Assembly (NCBI RefSeq): GCF_903893715.1
Contig: NZ_CAITNG010000059.1
Location: 1 to 32,881, forward strand
Source of the DNA: an uncultured Mucilaginibacter sp.
GTDB lineage: Bacteria > Bacteroidota > Bacteroidia > Sphingobacteriales > Sphingobacteriaceae
Direction: 5' to 3'
DNA length: 32,881 nucleotides
The translations under genes were made by a program, and so were the position numbers. Below are positions 6,440 to 14,804 of this stretch, one piece after another; the first letter of the stretch is position 1, and each line of letters begins with the position of its first letter. Under the pieces are notes generated by a model that saw only the letters and a list, made by a program, of their open reading frames with translations, did not search any database and was not told the origin of the DNA.

Positions 6440-8815
6440 ATGAAAACGCACCATATCCATTTTAACGGAATTGTACAAGGCGTAGGCTTTAGACCGATGG
6501 TCTATTCGCTGGCGACCGAAATGGGTATATGCGGCAACGTAAGTAACGGAAACGATGGGGTCAATATTTTTTTTAATGCTGATGACGAAAAGGCTAACGA
6601 TTTTTTCGAAAGATTAAAATCGGCTTTCCCCGCTACAGCGAATATTATTGCCGCCGGATTAAAAAAAGCTAAACCGCGTAACTTTAAGGGTTTTTCTATC
6701 GTGCTGGATGAAGGTGATACTGAAAAGAAGGTATTGCTATCGCCCGATATCGCGCTTTGCGAAAATTGCCGGGCCGAGCTGAACGATGAAGAAAACAGGC
6801 GGTACCGCTATCCCTTTATCACCTGTACGCAATGTGGCCCGCGCTATTCCATTATCAAAACCCTGCCTTACGAAAGGCACGGAACTACCATGGCACCATT
6901 TACCATGTGCAAAAGCTGCGATGAGGAATATCATGATGTATTGGACCGGCGGTTTTTTTCGCAAACCAACTCCTGCGATGATTGCGGCATAAAACTGAAA
7001 CTACATTATAGTGCAACGGCTATACTATCCGAAGATACAGAGAAGGTGCTTTTCCATATCAAAAACTTTTTGTTGCAGGGCACAATACTGGCGATAAAAG
7101 GCATTGGCGGCTATTTGTTGTTGTGCGATGCCAATCATCAGCCGGCCGTGCAAACGATGCGCCACCGCAAGCTTAGGCCAACCAAGCCCCTGGCGGTTTT
7201 GTACCCTAATATTGCGGCAGTTGAGCATTGTTTTGAACTTAAAGCCCGCGAAAGGGAGTTGCTGCAAAGCCCCGAAGCACCTATTGTACTCTTATACCCC
7301 AAAAAGCAAGCCGAACAAAACCTGGCCATTGATGATATTGCCCCGGGCTTAACACGGGTGGGTGTGATGCTGCCCTACAGCCCATTACTGGAACTGATTG
7401 CGCAGGATTTTAGAAAGCCGCTCATCGCCACCAGCGCGAATATTTCGGGTTCACCTATTATTTACCGCGACGGGGAGGCCATCGAACACCTGTTCGATAT
7501 CGCTTCGCACGTAGTGAGTTATAACCGCGAAATAACGCTTCCGCAGGATGATAGCGTGGTTCAAATTTCAAAACATAACCATCAGCAAATTATTTTACGC
7601 CGCTCGCGCGGTTACGCGCCTTCGTTCATCAATTATAAGCCTGTAAGCGGGCAATGTTTATTGTCGACCGGTGCTTTCCTCAAAAGCAGCTTTACATTGG
7701 CTGTAAACGGTAATGTATTTGTGAGTCAGTTTTTGGGCAGCGGCGAAAGCTACGAATCGCAGCTGATGTACCGGCAAACCCTGGAACATTGGTTGCAGAT
7801 GTACGCTGCCAAGCCCGACGTTTTGATTGCTGATATGCACACCAACTATTTTTCGCGGCAGTACGCCGATGAGCTTGCTCAAAAATTGGGGGCCAACCTG
7901 GTATTGGTGCAGCACCACCGGGCACACTTTGCCGCCATATTGGCCGAGCACAAACTATTGCAAGCAGACCAGCCCGTTTTAGGTGTTATTTGGGACGGCA
8001 CAGGCCTGGGCGACGACAGTGATATTTGGGGCGGCGAGTTCTTTACCTATGCTGGTAACCACATGCAGCGCTCCGGTCATTTTGATTACATCCCCCTGAT
8101 AGCGGGCGATAAAACAGCTTTGGAGCCCCGCATAGCCGCCTTGTGTGCTTGTTACAACGTTAGCCCCCTTGCTGATGAACTGAAAGAAAAATTTACCGAA
8201 GCCGAATGGAATGTTTATCATATCCTCATTCAAAATACAGGCATAGTTACTTCCTCGGTAGGCCGGATATTTGATGCCGTTGCCAGTTTGCTCGATTTAT
8301 GCGATAAACAAACCTACGAAGGCGAAGCCGCGATGTACCTGCAAAGTCTGGCCGAAAGTTATGTTGCCGAACACGGCTTTGTGATGGACACGAGCTATTT
8401 TGAAGATGCAGTTGATATTTACCGCGTTCCTACCGCCGAGCTGATACAGGGCATCCTCATCGACCTGAAAAACGGGCGACAAAAAGACTATATCGCGGCA
8501 AAGTTCCATTACTCACTGGTAGGCGTGATCGATAGCGTGGCGGCCGGTCATGGTATCGAAAAAATATGTTTTAGCGGCGGCGTTTTTCAGAACGCCTTGC
8601 TGGTAGACTGGATAAAGAAAGAATACGAAAGCAAATACAGCCTGCATTTTCATATCGACCTCTCGCCGAATGACGAGAATATTTCTTTCGGGCAAATGGT
8701 TTATTACGAACACAAGATAGGTATACGGCCCGATACCATCACCAACAAGCAATTTGCAGGCGAAGTATTGAGCAAAGTAGCTACGTTCACCACCTTACAC
8801 GACCAAACGATATGA
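6440..8815 (+). CDS. hypF: Carbamoyltransferase HypF
   Basis: HypF turns carbamoyl phosphate into the carbamoyl group that becomes the cyanide ligands of the active-site iron, loading it on HypE. The 791-residue chain shows all expected parts in order. There is an acylphosphatase domain (GIVQGVGFRP, Arg18). Two zinc-finger pairs follow (Cys107/110 with Cys129/132; Cys157/160 with Cys179/182). Then come a YrdC-like domain (about 195-375, with the KPLAVLYP and TSANISGSP motifs) and a Kae1-like domain (about 390-765, with HHRAH, WDGTGLGDD, SSVGRIFDA and FSGGVFQN). About 30 residues follow the last conserved motif, making it a little longer than many HypF proteins. Its stop overlaps the hypD start in ATGA. 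It is intact. Confidence 0.96.
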   Translation: MKTHHIHFNGIVQGVGFRPMVYSLATEMGICGNVSNGNDGVNIFFNADDEKANDFFERLKSAFPATANIIAAGLKKAKPRNFKGFSIVLDEGDTEKKVLLSPDIALCENCRAELNDEENRRYRYPFITCTQCGPRYSIIKTLPYERHGTTMAPFTMCKSCDEEYHDVLDRRFFSQTNSCDDCGIKLKLHYSATAILSEDTEKVLFHIKNFLLQGTILAIKGIGGYLLLCDANHQPAVQTMRHRKLRPTKPLAVLYPNIAAVEHCFELKARERELLQSPEAPIVLLYPKKQAEQNLAIDDIAPGLTRVGVMLPYSPLLELIAQDFRKPLIATSANISGSPIIYRDGEAIEHLFDIASHVVSYNREITLPQDDSVVQISKHNHQQIILRRSRGYAPSFINYKPVSGQCLLSTGAFLKSSFTLAVNGNVFVSQFLGSGESYESQLMYRQTLEHWLQMYAAKPDVLIADMHTNYFSRQYADELAQKLGANLVLVQHHRAHFAAILAEHKLLQADQPVLGVIWDGTGLGDDSDIWGGEFFTYAGNHMQRSGHFDYIPLIAGDKTALEPRIAALCACYNVSPLADELKEKFTEAEWNVYHILIQNTGIVTSSVGRIFDAVASLLDLCDKQTYEGEAAMYLQSLAESYVAEHGFVMDTSYFEDAVDIYRVPTAELIQGILIDLKNGRQKDYIAAKFHYSLVGVIDSVAAGHGIEKICFSGGVFQNALLVDWIKKEYESKYSLHFHIDLSPNDENISFGQMVYYEHKIGIRPDTITNKQFAGEVLSKVATFTTLHDQTI

Positions 8816-9918
8816 AGTATGTATCAGAGTTCCGTTCACCGGAAATAGTGGACGCGCTTTTAAAAGAAATCAAACAGACATTAAAAGGTAACTGGAACAT
8901 TATGGAAGTGTGCGGCGGCCAAACCCACTCGCTGGTGAAAAACGGTATATTGAACATGTTGCCGTCCAACATCCAAATGGTGCATGGCCCGGGCTGCCCG
9001 GTGTGCGTAACCCCGGTAAACCTTATCGATAAAGCAGTGCATTTGGCTACTGACCACGGCGTAATCCTTTGCTCGTATGGCGACATGATCCGCGTGCCCG
9101 GAAGCGGCATGAGCCTGCTCGAAGCAAAATCAAAAGGTGCCGACGTGCGCATCCTGTACTCACCACTCGAAGCGGTTGAAATAGCGAAACAAAACCCCGA
9201 CCGACAGGTGGTGTTTTTCGCGGTAGGATTTGAAACTACGGCCCCGGCCAACGCACTGTCGGTTATCCACGCGCACAGGCAGGGTGTAAAAAACTATTCC
9301 GTCCTTACCTCGCATGTATTGGTGCCGCCTGCTATGGAGGCCATTATGAGCGATACCGAATGCCGCGTAGATGCCTTTTTGGGCGCAGGCCATGTTTGCG
9401 CCATTATGGGCATGGGCGAGTATTATCCCATTGTCGAAAAATATAAGATACCTATTGTGGTAACAGGTTTCGAACCGGTTGACCTGCTGGAAGGCATTTT
9501 GATGGCCGTAAAACAATTGGAAAAAGGCGAATACAAACTCGAAAACCAGTACACCCGTATTGTGGATGCCACAGGCAATACCAACGCGACGGACGCCATA
9601 GGCGAGATATTTGAAATAACCAACCGCGAATGGCGGGGCATCGGCGAGATAGCCCTGAGCGGTTACGGTGTAAAAGAAAAATACAGCGACTATGATGCTG
9701 TCAGGAAATTCAAAATCGATATCGCCGAATCGCACGAGGATTTAAGCTGCCTTTCGGGCGATGTAATGAAGGGGAAAATAAAGCCCGGCCAATGCCCCAA
9801 CTTTGGTACAAGGTGCACACCCGTAGCCCCATTGGGCGCCCCAATGGTAAGCAGCGAGGGTGCTTGTGCCGCCTATTATCATTTCAACATGGCCGCCGGT
9901 TTCGAACAGGTGGTTTAA
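8812..9918 (+). CDS. hypD: Hydrogenase iron-centre assembly protein HypD
   Basis: HypD is the [4Fe-4S] scaffold on which, with HypC, the Fe(CN)2CO unit is built. The 368-residue protein has the family motifs MEVCGGQTHS (Cys34) and HGPGCPVCVTP (Cys62, Cys65), then GFETTAPAN. The C-terminal cysteine set runs through LSCLSGDVMKGK, GQCPNFGTRCTP and SEGACAAYY and holds the cluster. Length is normal. It overlaps hypF by 4 bp (ATGA) and precedes hypE by 32 bp, so the three genes are surely co-transcribed. Its partner hypC is in the divergent operon, so both operons must be expressed together for maturation to work. Confidence 0.96.
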   Translation: MKYVSEFRSPEIVDALLKEIKQTLKGNWNIMEVCGGQTHSLVKNGILNMLPSNIQMVHGPGCPVCVTPVNLIDKAVHLATDHGVILCSYGDMIRVPGSGMSLLEAKSKGADVRILYSPLEAVEIAKQNPDRQVVFFAVGFETTAPANALSVIHAHRQGVKNYSVLTSHVLVPPAMEAIMSDTECRVDAFLGAGHVCAIMGMGEYYPIVEKYKIPIVVTGFEPVDLLEGILMAVKQLEKGEYKLENQYTRIVDATGNTNATDAIGEIFEITNREWRGIGEIALSGYGVKEKYSDYDAVRKFKIDIAESHEDLSCLSGDVMKGKIKPGQCPNFGTRCTPVAPLGAPMVSSEGACAAYYHFNMAAGFEQVV

Positions 9919-9950
9919 GTCAAACAACAATCAACTATTCAACATACACC

Positions 9951-10988
9951 ATGATCACTGCATGCCCCGTCCCACAATTTGATTTTGATACCATTAACCT
10001 TGGCCATGGCAGCGGCGGCACATTGACCGGGCAGTTGCTGGATGCCGGCGTATTTAAAATACTGGGCAACCCTTTATTGGATAAGAAACACGATGGTGCC
10101 ATCTTCAACATCAACGGCAGGGTAGCCATGAGCACCGATACTTATGTGGTATCGCCCATATTTTTTGAAGGCGGCAACATCGGCGATTTGGCCATTAACG
10201 GCACCGTGAACGACCTGGCCATGTGCGGTGCATCGGCAAAATACCTCACACTTGGCTTTGTATTGGAAGAGGGTTTAAAGATGACCGAATTTACCGACAT
10301 CCTGCTCAGCATAAAAGCAGCCTGCGATGTAGCCGGTGTCGATATTATTACCGGGGATACCAAGGTGGTGGAACGGGGCAAAGGCGATAAAATATTCATC
10401 AATACCACCGGCATTGGCCATGTTCACCCCAAGGCGGATATTGACAGCGCCAACATCAAACCCGGCGATAAGATTATTTTGAGCGGTCCGTTGGCGCGGC
10501 ATGGCATTACCATTATGAGCCACCGCCAGGGCCTGCAATTTGAAACCACTATCAGCAGCGATACGCGCCCGCTCAATAAAATTGTTTTACAGTTGCTCGA
10601 CGGTTTTGGCGAACACATCCACCTGCTGCGCGACCCGACACGGGGCGGGCTGGCCACCGTACTGAACGAGATAGCCAAAGATTGCTGCATGGGAATAGAT
10701 ATCGCACAAAGGGATATTCCGGTTGAAGAAGAAGTTTACGGCGCCTGCGAGATGCTGGGCCTCGACCCATTGTATGTAGCGAACGAAGGCTTGTTCGTAG
10801 CCATAGTTGAGGCTAAAGTTGCCGATGCACTACTGTATGAATTGAATGACTGGGAACATGGGTCGATGGCTGCCATTATAGGTGAAGTAACTACCGAACA
10901 CCCCCGGCAGGTGGTAATGAAAAGTAATATTGGCGGGCGCAGGGTGGTAAACATGTTGCCCGGTGAACAATTGCCACGTATATGTTAA
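9951..10988 (+). CDS. hypE: Hydrogenase cyanide-synthesis protein HypE
   Basis: HypE dehydrates the thiocarboxamide on its C-terminal cysteine to thiocyanate in an ATP-dependent step and donates CN to the HypC-HypD complex. It belongs to the PurM/SelD fold family. From ATG 9951 the protein is 345 residues long. The N-terminal LGHGSGGTLT motif, the STDTYVVSPIFF stretch, the GDLAINGTVNDLAMCGA stretch and the LRDPTRGGLAT motif are all present. The chain ends PRIC, with Cys345 as the required terminal residue. The frame is open back to 9792 inside hypD, but that part lacks HypE similarity. It is preceded by hypD and followed after 48 bp by the nickel permease gene. Confidence 0.96.
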   Translation: MITACPVPQFDFDTINLGHGSGGTLTGQLLDAGVFKILGNPLLDKKHDGAIFNINGRVAMSTDTYVVSPIFFEGGNIGDLAINGTVNDLAMCGASAKYLTLGFVLEEGLKMTEFTDILLSIKAACDVAGVDIITGDTKVVERGKGDKIFINTTGIGHVHPKADIDSANIKPGDKIILSGPLARHGITIMSHRQGLQFETTISSDTRPLNKIVLQLLDGFGEHIHLLRDPTRGGLATVLNEIAKDCCMGIDIAQRDIPVEEEVYGACEMLGLDPLYVANEGLFVAIVEAKVADALLYELNDWEHGSMAAIIGEVTTEHPRQVVMKSNIGGRRVVNMLPGEQLPRIC

Positions 10989-11036
10989 ATATCCACTTTT
11001 TAAACAACAACCCTCATCTCAAACAAATAAAAGAAT

Positions 11037-11777
11037 ATGCTATTTACCTTCCCAATTTTACTGACAATTTATGCGGGGTTCACCCACGCTTTTGAAGCAG
11101 ACCATTTACTGGCCGTGAGCAATATCGTATCGCAGCGCGATAAGATATGGGCATCCATGAAAGACGGCATGTACTGGGGTCTGGGCCACTCATCCACCAT
11201 TTTTTTGATTGGTATCATCATGATCATCTTTAAAGTGGGTATTTCCGAACATAGCTTCCACTACTTTGAAGCAACAGTAGGGTTGATGCTCATCTTACTG
11301 GCTGTATACCGCTTGTACCAATTCTTCAAAGGTAAAAAGTTGGTCATCCACAAACATGGTCACCTGCACCTCGATAAAGAACACAAACACCTGCACATGC
11401 ATTTTGCACCCCGAAGGGTATTGGTGCAAACCCATGCGCATACCCATTCACATGGCCCTTTTCATACCCATTCGCACAATCATACCCATAAGCTGGCTTA
11501 CGGGGTTGGCCTGGTGCATGGCTTGGCAGGCAGCGGCGCGCTGGTGGTATTGGTGATGACCCAAATCAAAAACCCATTCGACGGTATCATCTATCTGTTG
11601 ATATTCAGCGCGGGTTGTGTGGCAGGTATGCTGGTTGCAGCAGGATTATTTAGCGTGCCTTTTTCCAAAAAGCTGATACAGGCTCCTGTACTCCAAACAA
11701 TATTGATTATCGCGACATCGGTTTGCTGTTTGTTATATGGCGGTAAAGTAATCTATGATAACGCGATATTGTTTTAA
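11037..11777 (+). CDS. NiCoT/UreH-like nickel permease with His-rich loop
   Basis: This 246-residue membrane protein has several hydrophobic helices. Its signature near the N-terminus, HAFEADH (residues 17-23), fits the Hx4DH motif of nickel/cobalt transporters. A second motif, HGLAGSGAL, starts at residue 161. Between helices, residues 105-151 form a hydrophilic loop with 17 histidines, a likely metal-binding buffer. It is the last gene of the hydrogenase operon, 48 bp after hypE, so nickel for HypA/HypB and HyaB is the natural cargo. Cobalt transport or a urease-linked UreH role cannot be excluded from sequence alone, but no urease gene is in view. I give no gene symbol, because NicO, HupE and UreH subfamilies are hard to part by eye. 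Confidence 0.8.
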   Translation: MLFTFPILLTIYAGFTHAFEADHLLAVSNIVSQRDKIWASMKDGMYWGLGHSSTIFLIGIIMIIFKVGISEHSFHYFEATVGLMLILLAVYRLYQFFKGKKLVIHKHGHLHLDKEHKHLHMHFAPRRVLVQTHAHTHSHGPFHTHSHNHTHKLAYGVGLVHGLAGSGALVVLVMTQIKNPFDGIIYLLIFSAGCVAGMLVAAGLFSVPFSKKLIQAPVLQTILIIATSVCCLLYGGKVIYDNAILF

Positions 11778-12187
11778 TTAGGCCTGTAAAAAATTAAACC
11801 GAAAACCAATAGGCAAGAAGCACACTGGCGACATGGGCTGCAAAAATCACATTTGCTATTCCGCGTTAACTAAATGGATTCAAACAGACCCGTTCTGATT
11901 TGTTCATGGTCAACGTTTTTTAATGGCAAAAGCGGCTTCAATTTTTAAATCATCTGAAAACACCGTGCTATTTTGAATTAAAGCCTATTTTAGTGATGGG
12001 TTTCACTACGAATACGTCAGGAATAGTTCGTTTTAACAATAATGTTACGGCAAAAGGGATTTGTTTTTATCAATTTTACAAACGTAAACACTTGACCTAC
12101 GTTCATGATGAGCATTGGCGTAGTGTTTTAAATTACAGCATGTTATGGAAAAGAATTTGACGTCCACTTTTATCACCGGTTTTTAAT
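11778..12187. other. 410-bp intergenic region between hydrogenase locus and efflux operon
   Basis: No open frame of note is seen. The stretch is AT-rich and should hold the end of the hydrogenase transcript and the promoter of the efflux operon. I found no clear hairpin with T tract and no exact TAnnTTTG box on the plus strand. The only clear symmetry is the inverted repeat at 12081-12103, listed separately. Confidence 0.6.
12081..12103. promoter_or_regulatory. Candidate operator AACGTA-N11-TACGTT
   Basis: Two 6-bp arms, AACGTA (12081-12086) and TACGTT (12098-12103), are exact reverse complements separated by 11 bp. The pair lies 84 bp before the tolC-like start. It could be a binding site for a TetR- or MarR-type repressor of the efflux operon. 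Six-base arms can arise by chance, so support is modest. Confidence 0.28.
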
Positions 12188-13558
12188 ATGGCTTATATCA
12201 ACAAAGGTGCCACAGGTGTTTTTTTTCTTGCCGCCTTGGTACTCTCTTTTTCAGTTGTAACTTATGCGCAAAATGGGAACGGTACCCCAAGGGTTCTGGC
12301 CGGCGAGGTGCGCGATACGACCTACAAAAACACCGACACGATTTTAACATTGAGGCAGTGTATTGATTATGCCATGCTTCACCAACCGGCATTAAACAAG
12401 TCGCTGATTAATATCGATATCACCAGAACCACCAACTCCATTAATTTATCGGGCTTGCTGCCGCAGGTGAATGCCAGTGGTAATTTGGTGCATAACTTCC
12501 AGCAAAGCAATCCCAATACAACAAATACCGGGGTGGCCAATACCTTTATACCCCAATTGGCCGTCACGCAATCGCTGTTTAACCCCAACCTGTTATACCT
12601 GAAAAGGAGCGCGCCGTTATATGTTACCCAAGCCCAACAGGTAACCGATAGCACCAAAATATTCCTGGTTGCATCGGTAACTAAATCGTTTTATAACCTG
12701 CTACTCACGTTGGAGCAGATCAATGTATTAAAAGAAGATACCGCCCGGCTGGGTAAAAATGTGGTCGATACTTACCATCAGTATAAAGGCGGCATTGTTG
12801 ATGAAACGGATTATGACGAAGCTACCATTACGCTCAATAACTCGAAAGCGCAATTAAAACAAGCAAAGGAAAATGTTATCCCCCAATACGCTACCTTAAA
12901 GCAATTGATAGGCTACCCAACGGAAAAACAATTTAATGTTGCTTTTGACACGCTGCAAATGGTGCGCGATATAAACGTTGACACCACCGAGCAGTTACAA
13001 TATCAAAAACGGATAGAATTTCAGCAGATAAATACCGCGAGAGGTTTGCAAAACCAATTGGTAGATTATTACAAAACGTCGTATTTGCCAACTGTCTCTG
13101 CATTTTTCAACTATAACCTGGAGTTTGCTAACAACCGCTTTGCCGACCTTTTTCAGAACAATTACCCTACGTCGCTTGTCGGTGTGTCCATTAGTGTACC
13201 TATTTTTACCGGTTTTTCGAGGTTAAATAACCTGCATAGAGCTCAGCTACAAGAAAAGCTGATAGACTGGGACCAAACCGACCTTAAGCTTCGGATATAT
13301 ACCCAATATACCACAGCCTTAGCCAATTATAAGGCCAACCGCTACAATCTACAAGTCTTGAAAAACAATGTTGATCTGGCATCGCGGGTATATTTTATTG
13401 TCACGCTACAATATAAACAAGGTATCATTCCGTATCTGAACGTGATAACCGCCGAATCGAATTTAATCACATCAAAAATAAGTTACCTCAATGCTTTGTT
13501 CCAGGTGCTTTCGAGTAAAGTAGACTTGGAAAAATCAATGGGAAACATTACCTATTAA
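12188..13558 (+). CDS. TolC-family outer-membrane efflux protein
   Basis: This 456-residue protein would form the outer-membrane channel of a tripartite efflux pump. A signal peptide is visible (hydrophobic residues about 9-25, likely cleavage after TYA near residue 27). The mature part has the TolC pattern: LTLRQCIDYAMLHQPALNKS near the start, two repeats of long amphipathic helices rich in Gln, Asn, Lys and Leu, and strands such as VGVSISVPIFTGF and GIIPYLNVITAESNLI near the turns. Length fits the family (about 430-500). It is the first gene of the efflux operon, with only 1 bp before the TTG codon in front of the adaptor frame. The substrate is unknown. Confidence 0.9.
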   Translation: MAYINKGATGVFFLAALVLSFSVVTYAQNGNGTPRVLAGEVRDTTYKNTDTILTLRQCIDYAMLHQPALNKSLINIDITRTTNSINLSGLLPQVNASGNLVHNFQQSNPNTTNTGVANTFIPQLAVTQSLFNPNLLYLKRSAPLYVTQAQQVTDSTKIFLVASVTKSFYNLLLTLEQINVLKEDTARLGKNVVDTYHQYKGGIVDETDYDEATITLNNSKAQLKQAKENVIPQYATLKQLIGYPTEKQFNVAFDTLQMVRDINVDTTEQLQYQKRIEFQQINTARGLQNQLVDYYKTSYLPTVSAFFNYNLEFANNRFADLFQNNYPTSLVGVSISVPIFTGFSRLNNLHRAQLQEKLIDWDQTDLKLRIYTQYTTALANYKANRYNLQVLKNNVDLASRVYFIVTLQYKQGIIPYLNVITAESNLITSKISYLNALFQVLSSKVDLEKSMGNITY

Positions 13559-13568
13559 TTTGAACATA

Positions 13569-14759
13569 ATGAGCCCCATAATGAAGATATCAATACTCAA
13601 TGCAGCTTTTATAGGTTGCCTTGCAATGGCAGGTTGCGGCAAGAAACCTGCGCCCGCCAATCCGGAGGTACCCGTAAATTTAATGAAGGTTAAACCTCAA
13701 ACGGTTTTGTACTTTGACCAATACCCTTCTACCACACAGGCGCTTAGCCAGGTTAGTTTGTTGCCGCAGGTAAACGGTGCTATTACCGGGATATATTTTA
13801 CAGAAGGCACCCATGTAAACAAAGGGCAAAAACTCTATGAAATAGATAAACGCATCTACCAGCAAGCGTACGACCAGGCCGTGGCAAACCTCAAGGTGTC
13901 CGAAGGTAATCAGGTGCAGGCACAGCAGGACGCTGACCGTTATGAATACCTCAATAAATACAATGCCGTTGCCAAGCAACAGTACGACCATGCCATGATA
14001 GCCCTGCAAAACGCGAAAAATCAGGTGCAGGCCTCGGAAGAACAGGTAAAAACTGCCAAGACAAATCTGGGTTATGCCGTGGTATACGCACCCTTTGGCG
14101 GCACTATTGGCTTTAGCGAAGTGAAATTGGGCAATGTGGTATCTGCCGGAACGGTGTTGAACACCATTTCGACAGAAGACCCGATGGCGGTTGATTTTAT
14201 CATCAACGAAAAACAGCTACCCAAATTTGAAGAACTGCAAAGAAGTAAAGAACCTGTAGATTCGTTATTTACCATTAAGCTGCCCGATAATTCGCTTTAC
14301 CCGGCAACAGGTAAAATATCGGTGATCGATCGTGCAGTTGACCCGCAAACGGGGTCGATAAAAATAAGGCTGGTATTCCCCAACCCTAAAAACACGTTGC
14401 GTGCGGGTATGAGCTGTGTGGTGCGTGTGCATAACCAAGATACCAAACCACAACTGGTATTGCCAAGTAAGGCAGTTGTTGAGCAAATGGGCGAGTATTT
14501 TGTATTTATTGCTAAGGACAGCCTGATAGCCGACCACACACCCGGCGCAGATACCACTAAGAAGAAAAAACAACTGATAGCCTTACAGAAAAAAGTGATG
14601 ACAGGGCAAACCGTTGGCCCCAATGTGGTCATTAAAACCGGTATAAAAGCAGGCGACAGGATCATTACCGATGGCGTACAATCGCTGCACGATGGTTCGC
14701 CGATAACTACCGCCAACAAAGTTGGTCCGGGTGGCGGCGGTAAGGGCGGCAAAGGATAA
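13569..14759 (+). CDS. HlyD/AcrA-family periplasmic adaptor lipoprotein
   Basis: This is the membrane-fusion protein that bridges the RND pump and the TolC-like channel. From ATG 13569 it is 396 residues. A lipoprotein signal ends in LAMAGC with Cys23 as the likely lipid site. The barrel-sandwich (lipoyl) half motifs are seen around SLLPQVNGAITGIYFTEGT and, after the alpha-hairpin, GYAVVYAPFGGTIGFSEVK. The hairpin between them is rich in Gln, Ala and Lys. Beta-barrel and membrane-proximal domains follow, and a Gly/Lys-rich tail ends the chain. A TTG at 13560 and an ATG at 13581 are other possible starts. The first would add three residues; the second would still keep the lipobox. It sits between the channel gene and two pump genes. 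Confidence 0.9.
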   Translation: MSPIMKISILNAAFIGCLAMAGCGKKPAPANPEVPVNLMKVKPQTVLYFDQYPSTTQALSQVSLLPQVNGAITGIYFTEGTHVNKGQKLYEIDKRIYQQAYDQAVANLKVSEGNQVQAQQDADRYEYLNKYNAVAKQQYDHAMIALQNAKNQVQASEEQVKTAKTNLGYAVVYAPFGGTIGFSEVKLGNVVSAGTVLNTISTEDPMAVDFIINEKQLPKFEELQRSKEPVDSLFTIKLPDNSLYPATGKISVIDRAVDPQTGSIKIRLVFPNPKNTLRAGMSCVVRVHNQDTKPQLVLPSKAVVEQMGEYFVFIAKDSLIADHTPGADTTKKKKQLIALQKKVMTGQTVGPNVVIKTGIKAGDRIITDGVQSLHDGSPITTANKVGPGGGGKGGKG

Positions 14760-14804
14760 TTAATTTATAAGGATGCTGCGGCTTCTGTTAGACGACGATA
14801 AGAT

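Noticed and set aside
9160..9735. 191-codon open frame antisense to hypD
   Set aside because: It lies wholly inside a clear hypD gene, has no recognisable domain and its residue make-up is that of a complementary-frame shadow.
9792..9950. N-terminal extension of HypE into hypD
   Set aside because: HypE similarity begins only after ATG 9951, and the extension is the wrong frame of hypD's conserved C-terminus.
451..11777. Genomic island with the hydrogenase genes inserted at tRNA-Arg
   Set aside because: No integrase, no second copy of the tRNA 3' end and no insertion sequence are visible. Base composition by eye is like that of the flanks. It remains possible but is unsupported.
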